DNA of 36,425 nucleotides from Clostridia bacterium. GTDB taxonomy: Bacteria; Bacillota; Clostridia; Oscillospirales; CAG-272. Positions within the stretch are counted from its first letter, which is position 1; each line of letters begins with the position of its first letter. The position numbers and the translations under genes were made by a program. The DNA lies in assembly GCA_017412045.1 (NCBI GenBank), contig JAFQOX010000005.1, positions 1-36,425 of the forward strand. Direction: 5' to 3'. Below the pieces are notes generated by a model, which searched no databases, was not told the origin of the DNA, and saw only the letters and a list, made by a program, of their open reading frames with translations. Of this stretch, positions 8,682-16,290 are shown one piece after another.

Positions 8682-8716
8682 AAAAACACCACCAAAGAAA
8701 TTTCCTTGGTGGTGTT
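8682..8716 (-). terminator. Intrinsic terminator of the feo operon
   Basis: An 11-bp perfect stem (8685-8695 with 8706-8716) is followed, reading leftward, by a run of five T. It ends the leftward feoA-feoB operon about 65 nt after the last stop codon. Confidence 0.85.
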
Positions 8717-8780
8717 TGCGCTTTCTCCGCTAAAGATGCATAGCAGAGAGGACGTTCTTTTTTTCAGGAGATATAGAAAA

Positions 8781-8981
8781 TTAAGGATTGTTTTTATTTT
8801 GGTTGTTTTGCGCGTGACACATACCGCTCATCGCGCAGTTGGAGCAACCGCAGCCGCAGGAGGATTTCCCCTTTTTCTTGTCGCGGATTATTTTCCGGAC
8901 GATCGCGAAACAGAGGAAAAATACGCCGAGCGCGATGAGAATGGTGGAGAGGTTCTGAGCGATCCAATCGAGTACGATCAT
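8781..8981 (-). CDS. FeoB-associated Cys-rich membrane protein
   Basis: This small protein (66 aa) has one N-terminal transmembrane helix (residues ~8-28), a basic stretch KIIRDKKKGK, and a cysteine-rich tail with CGCGCSNC and a later MCH. This is the pattern of FeoB-associated Cys-rich membrane proteins, thought to help ferrous iron uptake, perhaps as a metal-handling partner of FeoB. The start is ATG 8981, placed 8 nt after GGAG; the GTG three codons earlier is too close to that site. It is the last gene of the feo operon. Confidence 0.88.
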   Translation of the reverse strand: MIVLDWIAQNLSTILIALGVFFLCFAIVRKIIRDKKKGKSSCGCGCSNCAMSGMCHAQNNQNKNNP

Positions 8982-9009
8982 AGTGGTCACTCCTTTCTTT
9001 TGATTTTTG

Positions 9010-11121
9010 TCAGTTGAGTTTTTTTGTCAGCTTCGTCGCTTCCTTATAGGGCTTCGCAAGCATGAAGATTGCGAAAGCGATGAAGATAAGGGAAACGATA
9101 AGACCGACGATATTGAGATTGCCCGTAACGGCAGAGCCGATCTGATATACGCAGAGAGAAACGATATAAGCGAATACGGTCTGGTAGCCGATCGCGAAGA
9201 GCGTCCATTTGCCGCTGTTCATTTCGCGTCGGATCGCGCCCATCGCCGCGAAGCAAGGCGCGCAGAGCAGATTGAAGATGAGGAACGAATAGCCCGCGAG
9301 AGCGGAAAGACCGCCTGCGCTGTCGATACCGAAGAGAACGCTGAGCGTAGCAACGACGTTTTCCTTGGCGATCAGACCGGTGACAACGGCGACTGCGTAC
9401 TGCCAATTGCCAAAGCCGAGAGGCGCAAAGAGCCAGGAGATCGCACTGCCGATGATAGCGAGAATGGATTTGTTCAGATCCTCCTCTCCTACCATGACAA
9501 ATTTTCCGTCTACAAAGCCAAATCCTTGCAGGAACCAGAGAATAACGGAAGAAAGGAGGATGACGGTGCCTGCTTTCTTGATGAAGGACCAGCCGCGTTC
9601 CCACATGGAAGAGAATACGCTCTTGGCTGTGGGCATGTGGTAGGCGGGAAGCTCCATGACGAAGGGAGCGGGTTCGCCTGTGAACATCTTCGTTTTCTTG
9701 AGCATGATGCCGGAAATGATGATGGCGGCAACGCCGATGAAATACGCGCTGACGGCAACCCACCATGCGTTATCAAAGAGCGCGCCTGCGATCAGACCGA
9801 CGATCGGAAGCTTTGCGCCGCAGGGAATGAAGGTAGTCGTGATGATGGTCATGCGGCGGTCGCGTTCGTTCTCAATGGTACGGGAAGCCATGATGCCGGG
9901 AACGCCGCAGCCTGTGCCGACGAGGATCGGAATGAAGGATTTGCCGGAAAGACCGAATTTGCGGAAGATCTTATCCATGAGGAAGGCGATACGGGACATA
10001 TAGCCGCACGCTTCCAGAAAAGCGAGGAAGAGGAAGAGCACGAGCATCTGCGGGATGAAGCCGAGCACGGCGCCGACGCCCGCGACGATGCCGTCGAGGA
10101 TCAGGCTTTGCAGCCAGGGCGCGCAGCCGACGGAAACGAGGAAGCCTTCCACGGCGGGCGGAATGATCTCGCCGAAGAGCACGTCGTTCGTCCAATCCGT
10201 GACCCACGTGCCGACGGTGGTGACGGATATGTAGTAGATGGCAAACATGATCGCCGCGAAGATGGGGAGCGCCAGCCAACGGTTCGTGAGAACCTTGTCG
10301 ATCTTGTCAGAGGTCGTCAGCTTGCCTGCGTTCTTTTTCTTGTGACAGCGGTCGGTGATGGAGGTGACGTAATTATAGCGGTCGTTGATGATGATGCTGT
10401 CCGCTTCGTCGTCGAGCTCGTTTTCGGCTGCGACGATGTCCTCCTCGATATGGGCGCGGAGATCTTCGGGAAGCCTCATGAGCTCCAGGACCTTCTCGTC
10501 GCGCTCGAAGATCTTGATGGCGTACCAGCGCTGCTGCTCCGCGGGAAGCTCGTGTACGACGGCTTCCTCGATGTGAGCGATCGCGTGCTCCGCGGCGCCC
10601 GAAAAGATGTGGCGCGGAATGCTGTATTTTCTGTTTTTTGCCGCTTCGATGGCTTTTTCCGATACCTCGGCGATGCCCGTTCCCTTGAGCGCGGAGATCT
10701 CCACGATCTCACAGCCGAGCGCCTTGGAGAGCGCGGGGACGTTGATCACGTCGCCGTTTTTTCGGACGATGTCCATCATATTGATGGCAATGACGACGGG
10801 AATGCCAAGCTCGAGAAGCTGGGTGGTGAGATAAAGGTTTCTTTCGAGATTCGTGCCGTCAACGAGGTTGATGATGGCATCGGGGCGTTCTCCGACGAGA
10901 TAGTTTCTCGCGACGACTTCCTCCAGACTGTAGGGGGAGAGGGAGTAGATGCCCGGAAGGTCGGTGATGATGACACCCTCCTGCTTTTTAAGCTTGCCTT
11001 CCTTCTTTTCCACGGTGACGCCGGGCCAGTTTCCGACGAATTGGTTGGAGCCCGTCAGTGCGTTGAAGAGCGTTGTTTTTCCGGAGTTCGGGTTGCCCGC
11101 AAGGGCGATACGCAAATCCAT
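9010..11121 (-). CDS. feoB: Ferrous iron transport protein B
   Basis: FeoB is the membrane permease for Fe(II) uptake under anaerobic conditions. The 703-aa protein has an N-terminal G domain with G1 GNPNSGKTT (residues 9-17), switch region DLPGIYSLSPYSLEE, and a G4-like NMMD. A helical spacer follows at about residues 165-270. A large membrane domain of repeated hydrophobic helices with two Gate (nucleoside-recognition) regions completes it, including ILVGTGCGVPGIMASRTIENERDRR. The length is normal for the family. It lies 87 nt downstream of feoA and upstream of the Cys-rich partner, all leftward. Confidence 0.97.
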   Translation of the reverse strand: MDLRIALAGNPNSGKTTLFNALTGSNQFVGNWPGVTVEKKEGKLKKQEGVIITDLPGIYSLSPYSLEEVVARNYLVGERPDAIINLVDGTNLERNLYLTTQLLELGIPVVIAINMMDIVRKNGDVINVPALSKALGCEIVEISALKGTGIAEVSEKAIEAAKNRKYSIPRHIFSGAAEHAIAHIEEAVVHELPAEQQRWYAIKIFERDEKVLELMRLPEDLRAHIEEDIVAAENELDDEADSIIINDRYNYVTSITDRCHKKKNAGKLTTSDKIDKVLTNRWLALPIFAAIMFAIYYISVTTVGTWVTDWTNDVLFGEIIPPAVEGFLVSVGCAPWLQSLILDGIVAGVGAVLGFIPQMLVLFLFLAFLEACGYMSRIAFLMDKIFRKFGLSGKSFIPILVGTGCGVPGIMASRTIENERDRRMTIITTTFIPCGAKLPIVGLIAGALFDNAWWVAVSAYFIGVAAIIISGIMLKKTKMFTGEPAPFVMELPAYHMPTAKSVFSSMWERGWSFIKKAGTVILLSSVILWFLQGFGFVDGKFVMVGEEDLNKSILAIIGSAISWLFAPLGFGNWQYAVAVVTGLIAKENVVATLSVLFGIDSAGGLSALAGYSFLIFNLLCAPCFAAMGAIRREMNSGKWTLFAIGYQTVFAYIVSLCVYQIGSAVTGNLNIVGLIVSLIFIAFAIFMLAKPYKEATKLTKKLN

Positions 11122-11208
11122 GATGTGTGTCCTTTCTGATTGATGACTTTTGTTTGATAAGCTTTGAGTAAGCCGAAAATGAAAGCCCGATCTGATCTTG
11201 GAGGCGCT

Positions 11209-11430
11209 TTATTCGACCTCGATCATTTCGGCATCTTCCTTGCGGAGCGAGAGTTCGTATCCGCGCACGGTGATTTCCAGAGGATCGCCGAGGGGAGCAA
11301 CTTTGCGCACGGAAATTGTAACGCCCTTGGTGATGCCCATGTCCATGATTCTTCTTTTGAGAGCGCCCTCTCCGTGAACCTTGACGACCTTTGCGGATTT
11401 TCCGATCTTGATTTGCTTTAAAGTTTTCAT
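11209..11430 (-). CDS. feoA: Ferrous iron transport protein A
   Basis: FeoA is a small cytoplasmic SH3-like protein needed for FeoB function. This 73-aa protein has the usual pattern: GKSAKVVKVHGEGALKRRIMDMGITKG followed by short beta strands and a final RKEDAEMIEVE. It is the first gene of the feo operon, with its own promoter and a palindromic operator directly upstream. Confidence 0.93.
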   Translation of the reverse strand: MKTLKQIKIGKSAKVVKVHGEGALKRRIMDMGITKGVTISVRKVAPLGDPLEITVRGYELSLRKEDAEMIEVE

Positions 11431-11482
11431 ACGATGCCCGTTTTCCTTTCTATCGGGATTGATGGTTTGATGTTGCTTTATC

Positions 11483-11504
11483 GTAGTTAGCCTCGGCTAA
11501 CTAC
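11483..11504. promoter_or_regulatory. DtxR/MntR-like operator of the feo operon
   Basis: Arms GTAGTTAGCC (11483-11492) and GGCTAACTAC (11495-11504) form a perfect 10-bp inverted repeat with a 2-nt centre. The inner TTAGCC..GGCTAA resembles sites of the DtxR/IdeR/MntR metal-responsive repressors. It begins 6-7 nt downstream of the -10, so it covers the expected start of transcription, as a repressor site should. The identity of the repressor is inferred. Confidence 0.75.
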
Positions 11505-11510
11505 AGCAAT

Positions 11511-11539
11511 ATTTTACATGAAAAAACGGTGTTTGTCAA
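11511..11539 (-). promoter_or_regulatory. Sigma-A promoter of feoA
   Basis: Reading leftward, -35 TTGACA (11539-11534), a 17-nt spacer and -10 TAAAAT (11516-11511) form a near-consensus promoter that runs directly into the palindromic operator. Confidence 0.85.
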
Positions 11540-11610
11540 GACCTTTTCCGAAAAATACGGAAAAATTTGCGAGCGGCTTTTCTTGGATTTTCCTTCCTTT
11601 TTATGAAAAA

Positions 11611-11634
11611 TGCGCACGCGTGCGCGTGCGTGCG
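11611..11634. other. Alternating pyrimidine-purine tract
   Basis: These 24 bases alternate strictly between pyrimidine and purine, all TG, CG or CA steps, and contain a 14-bp perfect palindrome (11612-11625). It sits in the divergent gap between feoA and the microcompartment operon. Such sequence can adopt Z-DNA under negative supercoiling, or it may be a regulator site. The rest of the ~520-bp gap is AT-rich with no gene. Confidence 0.5.
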
Positions 11635-11892
11635 GCGAAGGGATTTTCACGCTTTTTTTCTTCGCCAAAATGGACTTCGGACATGAAAACAGCATGGATA
11701 CAAGACATTTTTTGAAAAAAATTTATGTGAAATATGCAAATCCAAGACGGGAAAGCATGGGGAAAATTTCATAAAAATAGCCAAAAATAGGGCGCCCGAA
11801 TCTTGGATTTTGTTTCGTTTAATATCAATATTTGAGCAAAACGTAAAAATCTTTGTTTGCGTGGGCTTTTTTTGTTTTTTGGTGATTTCGTG

Positions 11893-11921
11893 TTGACATT
11901 TATGCGAAAATATTGTAAAAT
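11893..11921 (+). promoter_or_regulatory. Sigma-A promoter of the microcompartment operon
   Basis: The -35 TTGACA (11893-11898), a 17-nt spacer and -10 TAAAAT (11916-11921) lie 31 nt before the dehydratase start codon. Upstream, the 10-mer TCTTGGATTT occurs at 11581 and 11801 and inverted at 11738-11747, which could be sites of a regulator. Confidence 0.85.
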
Positions 11922-11952
11922 AAAAAAAGATTAGTATCCGGAGGTGTATTGT

Positions 11953-14481
11953 TTGAAAACGTTCTATACAGAAGATATCAAAAAGACGGACCGAATCGGC
12001 CGTCTCGTCGAAAACCTGTACAAAAAAATGCCGGAAATCGAAGCGGACCGCGCAGTTTTGCTGACGGAATCCTACCGCGAAACGGAGGGCGAACCGATCA
12101 TTCTCCGCCGCGCAAAGGCTTTTGCGCATATCCTGGAGAATATCCCGATCACCATCCGCGACGAGGAACTGATCGTCGGCAGCGCAACACAAGCGCCGCG
12201 CGGCTGTCAGACCTTCCCGGAATATTCTTTTGAATGGTTGGAGGCAGAATTCGATACTGTCGAAACCCGCGCTGCGGACCCCTTCTACATTTCGGAGCAG
12301 ACGAAGGCTGCTCTCAGGGAGGTGCACCAATATTGGAAGGGCAAGACCACCAGTGAGCTTGCGACCTCCTATATGGCGCCCGAAGCGCTTACCGCGATCG
12401 CGCACAATATTTTTACGACGGGCAACTATTTCTACAACGGCATCGGACACGTGACCGTTGACTATGCCAAGGTATTGCGCGTGGGCTACAGCGGTATCAT
12501 CGAGGAAACCAAGGCGGCTCTCGCGAAATTGAATTTCGGCGACAGCGATTACGCAAAGCGCCATCATTTCCTCAACGCCGTGATCATCAGCTGTGAGGCG
12601 GTCATCGCTTACGCGAAGCGTTACGCCAAGCTCGCAGACAGAATCGCGGACGGCTGCCAGGATTTCACGAGAAAGGCGGAGCTCCGCCGCATCGCCATGA
12701 ACTGCGAGCGCGTGCCCGAGTTCGGCGCGAGAAACTTCTACGAGGCTTGCCAGTCCTTCTGGTTTATCCAGATGCTGCTCCAGGTGGAATCCAGCGGACA
12801 CTCGATCTCTCCCGGCCGCTTTGACCAGTACATGAATCCTTATTTCGAAAAGGATCTGAAGGAGGGCACGATCACCCGTGAATTCGCGCAGGAGCTGATG
12901 GACTGCATCTGGGTCAAGCTCAACGACCTGAACAAATGCCGTGACGCCGCTTCCGCGGAGGGCTTTGCGGGCTACAGCCTTTTCCAGAACCTGATCGCGG
13001 GCGGTCAGGATTCCAACGGTCTCGATGCCACGAACGACGTTTCCTTCATGTGCATCAACGCGACGATGCACGTATTCCTTCCCGCGCCCTCGTTCTCCGT
13101 ACGCGTATGGAACGGTTCTCCCCACGAGTTCCTCATCCGCGCGGCTGAGCTGACGAGAACGGGCATCGGTCTGCCCGCGTACTACAACGACGAGGTCATC
13201 ATTCCCGCGCTCCTTTCCAGAGGCGTTACGCTCGCGGACGCGCGCAACTATAATATCATCGGTTGCGTAGAGCCGCAGGCGCCCTGTAAGACGGACGGCT
13301 GGCACGACGCCGCTTTCTTCAATATGTGCCGTCCTCTCGAGCTCGTTTTCACGAGAGGTAAGGATGCCGGCGAACAGATCGGCCCCGATACGGGCGAATT
13401 CAAGAACATGAAGACCTTTGACGACTTCTATCACGCATACAAGACGCAGATGAATTATTTCATCGAGCTTCTCGTCAACTCCGACAACGCGATCGACCAG
13501 GCACACGCGGACAGATGTCCGCTCCCCTTCCAATCCTGTATGGTGGAGGATTGCATCGGACGCGGCAAGAGTATGCAGGAGGGCGGCGCGATCTATAACT
13601 TTACCGGACCGCAGGGCTTCGGTATCGCCAATATGGCGGACGCGCTCTACGTCATCAAGACCTTGGTTTACGAACAGAAGAAATATACCCTTTGCGATTT
13701 CGCGGACGCATTGGAAAATAACTACGGCAAGGATATGGATGCCCATTACGCGGAAAAGGTGACGAAAAACGTCGTTGCCGACTTGATCGCTTCGGGCAAG
13801 AAGCTCTCCAGAGACGACGTCGCGCAGATCTTCTCGGCAGTTTCCAAAAATCCTTGCTCCGACGCACAAAAGGAAAAATACGACCGTATGCTCGCGGATA
13901 TCGACGCCGTTCCGAAATTCGGTAACGATATCGAGGAGGTTGACGCCTTCGCGAGAGACGTAGCGTATACCTATACCCGACCCATGGAATCCTACAGAAA
14001 TCCCAGAGGCGGTCAGTATCAGGCGGGTCTGTATCCCGTTTCCGCAAACGTACCGCTCGGCGCGCAGACGGGCGCAACGCCTGACGGCAGACTTGCGCGC
14101 ACGCCCATTGCCGACGGCGTATCTCCCGCGGCAGGCAGAGACGTTTTCGGTCCCACGGCGGCGGCAAACTCCGTTTCCAGACTTGACCACTATATCGCCT
14201 CCAACGGTACGCTTTTCAATATGAAATTCCATCCCACGGCGCTGGCGGGCAGACACGGACTTGAGAACTTCGTCTCTCTCGTACGCGGCTACTTCGATCA
14301 GAAGGGCGCGCATATCCAGTTCAACGTCGTCAGCCGTGACACGCTCCGCGATGCGCAGGCGCATCCGGAAAAATACAAATCCCTCGTCGTACGCGTAGCG
14401 GGCTACAGCGCGCTCTTTACGACGCTTTCCAGAAGCTTGCAGGACGACATCATCGCCCGTACCGAGCAGGGAGGCTTCTGA
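11953..14481 (+). CDS. B12-independent 1,2-propanediol dehydratase (glycyl radical enzyme)
   Basis: This glycyl radical enzyme dehydrates (S)-1,2-propanediol to propanal inside the microcompartment. Using the TTG start at 11953 (GGAGG 8 nt upstream; the GTG at 11944 overlaps that site) it has 842 aa. His166 lies in NGIGHV, the thiyl Cys438 and base Glu440 in IIGCVEPQ, and the radical Gly817 in RVAGYSA near the C-terminus. GCVEP marks the diol dehydratase/choline lyase group rather than pyruvate formate-lyase. Glycerol dehydratase is the nearest alternative; the aldolase, fucI and pdu-type neighbours favour propanediol. No N-terminal encapsulation extension is seen. It overlaps its activase by 1 nt. 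Confidence 0.93.
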   Translation: MKTFYTEDIKKTDRIGRLVENLYKKMPEIEADRAVLLTESYRETEGEPIILRRAKAFAHILENIPITIRDEELIVGSATQAPRGCQTFPEYSFEWLEAEFDTVETRAADPFYISEQTKAALREVHQYWKGKTTSELATSYMAPEALTAIAHNIFTTGNYFYNGIGHVTVDYAKVLRVGYSGIIEETKAALAKLNFGDSDYAKRHHFLNAVIISCEAVIAYAKRYAKLADRIADGCQDFTRKAELRRIAMNCERVPEFGARNFYEACQSFWFIQMLLQVESSGHSISPGRFDQYMNPYFEKDLKEGTITREFAQELMDCIWVKLNDLNKCRDAASAEGFAGYSLFQNLIAGGQDSNGLDATNDVSFMCINATMHVFLPAPSFSVRVWNGSPHEFLIRAAELTRTGIGLPAYYNDEVIIPALLSRGVTLADARNYNIIGCVEPQAPCKTDGWHDAAFFNMCRPLELVFTRGKDAGEQIGPDTGEFKNMKTFDDFYHAYKTQMNYFIELLVNSDNAIDQAHADRCPLPFQSCMVEDCIGRGKSMQEGGAIYNFTGPQGFGIANMADALYVIKTLVYEQKKYTLCDFADALENNYGKDMDAHYAEKVTKNVVADLIASGKKLSRDDVAQIFSAVSKNPCSDAQKEKYDRMLADIDAVPKFGNDIEEVDAFARDVAYTYTRPMESYRNPRGGQYQAGLYPVSANVPLGAQTGATPDGRLARTPIADGVSPAAGRDVFGPTAAANSVSRLDHYIASNGTLFNMKFHPTALAGRHGLENFVSLVRGYFDQKGAHIQFNVVSRDTLRDAQAHPEKYKSLVVRVAGYSALFTTLSRSLQDDIIARTEQGGF

Positions 14482-15278
14482 TGGGTGAAAATAAGGATTA
14501 TCTGAAAACGAAGGGCAGAATCTTTGATATTCAGCGTTTTTCGGTTCACGACGGTCCCGGTATCCGCACGATCGTTTTTCTCAAGGGATGCGTGCTCCGC
14601 TGTAAGTGGTGCTGCAATCCCGAATCCCAGAGCTATGAGATTCAGCAGATGACGCTCGGCGGCGAAACGAAAACCGTCGGCAGGGACGTGACCGTGGAGG
14701 AGGTTATCCGTACCATCCGCGGTGATTTCCCCTACTACCGGAGATCCGGGGGCGGCGTTACGCTCTCCGGAGGCGAATCGCTCTGTCAGCCTGATTTTGC
14801 GGTCGCCCTGCTCAGGGCGTGCAAGGAGCTCGGCATTGACACGGCGATGGAATCTACGGGCTATGCCGATTACGAGGTGATCAAGCGTTACCTCCCGTAT
14901 CTTGACCATTATCTGATGGACATCAAGCATATGGACAGCAGAAAGCACGAGGCGTTCACGACGAAGCCTAACGAAAAAATCCTTGAAAACGCCCGCAGAA
15001 TCGCAAGGGATTCCAAGCATCTGATTATTCGTACGCCCGTGATCCCCACCTTCAACGATACGGTTGAGGAGATCGGTGCGATTGCGGATTTTGCTGCGTC
15101 GCTGGAGGGCGTCAGCGAAATGCATATTCTTCCGTATCATAAGATGGGTACGGATAAATATACGGGACTCGGCAGGGAGTACCTGCTTCCCGAGATTGAA
15201 CCGCCATCCAAGGAGCATATGCAAAGGCTCCTGGAGGTCGTTCTTTCCAAGGGTCTGTACGGACAGATCGGCGGATGA
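14481..15278 (+). CDS. Glycyl radical enzyme activating enzyme (radical SAM)
   Basis: This radical SAM protein puts the glycyl radical on the preceding dehydratase. The 265-aa protein has the [4Fe-4S]-SAM motif CVLRCKWC (Cys37, Cys41, Cys44), the preceding FSVHDGPGIRT block typical of these activases, and the SAM-binding LSGGES. The segment between the radical SAM motif and VTVEEV is only about 25 residues long and holds no CxxC repeats. The ferredoxin-like double-cluster insert present in many activases (~300 aa) is therefore absent. Its start overlaps the dehydratase stop (TGATG), indicating translational coupling. Confidence 0.95.
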   Translation: MGENKDYLKTKGRIFDIQRFSVHDGPGIRTIVFLKGCVLRCKWCCNPESQSYEIQQMTLGGETKTVGRDVTVEEVIRTIRGDFPYYRRSGGGVTLSGGESLCQPDFAVALLRACKELGIDTAMESTGYADYEVIKRYLPYLDHYLMDIKHMDSRKHEAFTTKPNEKILENARRIARDSKHLIIRTPVIPTFNDTVEEIGAIADFAASLEGVSEMHILPYHKMGTDKYTGLGREYLLPEIEPPSKEHMQRLLEVVLSKGLYGQIGG

Positions 15279-15312
15279 AGGGCGGTAATTTTTTAAGAAA
15301 GGAATGATGTCG

Positions 15313-15687
15313 ATGAACAATTCCTATATCGGCGGGGAACAGAAGGCCAGAATTATTCAGGAGCTCGTTCCCGGTAAACAGATTACGCTTGCGCACGTCA
15401 TCGCAAATCCCGACAAGATCCTGTATCGCAAGCTGGGGCTGGATCCTGCGGTGGATTATTCCAAATCCGCCATCGGTATTCTGACGGTAAGCCCCAGCGA
15501 AACGGCGATCATCGCGGCAGACATCGCGCTGAAATCCTCGGGCGCGGAGCTTGGCTTTGTGGACCGTTTCAGCGGAACCGTGATCGTGACGGGGACCGTC
15601 TCCGAGGTGGAGGCATCCCTTCTGGCGATTACGGAGTACGCGCAGAGCAAGCTCGGCTTTTCCGTCTGCGATCTGACCAAGACCTGA
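15313..15687 (+). CDS. BMC shell protein, PduU/EutS type
   Basis: This is a circularly permuted single-domain (BMC-H) shell protein of the PduU/EutS family, 124 aa. The N-terminal ~50 residues contain ARIIQELVPGKQITLAHVIANP, which in PduU forms a small beta-barrel over the pore. The BMC core follows: SAIGILTVSPSETAIIAADI. Of three clustered ATGs (15304, 15307, 15313), 15313 has the best spacing from AAGAAAGGA. It overlaps the following PduV-like gene by 1 nt, which fits the known PduU-PduV partnership. Confidence 0.93.
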   Translation: MNNSYIGGEQKARIIQELVPGKQITLAHVIANPDKILYRKLGLDPAVDYSKSAIGILTVSPSETAIIAADIALKSSGAELGFVDRFSGTVIVTGTVSEVEASLLAITEYAQSKLGFSVCDLTKT

Positions 15688-16142
15688 TGAAAAAGCTGAT
15701 GCTGATCGGCCGTGTCGGCGCGGGCAAGACCACGCTGACGCAGGCGCTCAAGCATGAGAAGATCGACTATCACAAGACGCAGTATATCGGCTACGAGGAT
15801 TGGCTGATCGATACGCCCGGAGAATATCTGGAGAATGCCTGTCTTGCGAGCGCGATCGCTCTCTACTCCTACGAGGCGGACGTCGTCGGGATCCTGATGG
15901 CGTCGGATGAGCCTTATTCCCTGTATCCCCCGAACTGCGTTCACCACGTCAACCGCGACGTCATCGGCATCGTCACGAAAATGCACGATACCGACGGCAG
16001 CGTGGAGCGCGCGGAGCGCTGGCTCCGGCTGACGGGATGCAAAAAAATCTTCGTTGTGGACTCGGTCACGGGTGAGGGTGTGGAAAACATCATAAATTAC
16101 CTATCCGAATCCAACGAAAACACGCAAGAAACCACAAAATAA
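15687..16142 (+). CDS. PduV/EutP-family small GTPase
   Basis: This P-loop GTPase-like protein (151 aa) is of the EutP/PduV family found with microcompartments; PduV of Salmonella associates with the outside of the shell through PduU. The Walker A motif is GRVGAGKTT (residues 8-16) and the G3-like motif is DTPGEY (42-47). The expected guanine-specificity motif TKxD reads TKMH (97-100), with an aspartate only at the next position, so nucleotide preference is open. It is translationally coupled to the PduU-like gene. No terminator is seen after it, only an AT-rich gap with a new promoter. Confidence 0.9.
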   Translation: MKKLMLIGRVGAGKTTLTQALKHEKIDYHKTQYIGYEDWLIDTPGEYLENACLASAIALYSYEADVVGILMASDEPYSLYPPNCVHHVNRDVIGIVTKMHDTDGSVERAERWLRLTGCKKIFVVDSVTGEGVENIINYLSESNENTQETTK

Positions 16143-16175
16143 TAAAAAATAAAAGATTTTTTGTTAAAAAAAGTG

Positions 16176-16204
16176 TTGATTTTATTGCGGATGTATGCTA
16201 TAAT
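16176..16204 (+). promoter_or_regulatory. Internal promoter before the aldolase
   Basis: The -35 TTGATT (16176-16181), a 17-nt spacer and the extended -10 TGCTATAAT (-10 at 16199-16204) form a strong second promoter within the locus. Just downstream an 8-bp perfect inverted repeat (TTTTTCGC 16222-16229, GCGAAAAA 16237-16244) lies at about +11 to +34, suitable for a repressor site or a 5' stabilising hairpin. Confidence 0.8.
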
Positions 16205-16290
16205 AATAGCGTAAGTTCGGATTTTTCGCGGTTCGGGCGAAAAACGACGAAAACAAAAACAAAAATTTTATATCAAAGGAGACTCGAATC

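Noticed and set aside
9007..11139. Plus-strand open frame of about 710 codons opposite feoB
   Set aside because: It mirrors feoB, is rich in Asp, Glu and Arg from codon complementarity, and has no promoter or ribosome site.
11944..11946. GTG as the start of the glycyl radical enzyme
   Set aside because: It overlaps the GGAGG ribosome site; TTG 11953 has 8-nt spacing and puts the active-site residues at His166, Cys438, Glu440 and Gly817.
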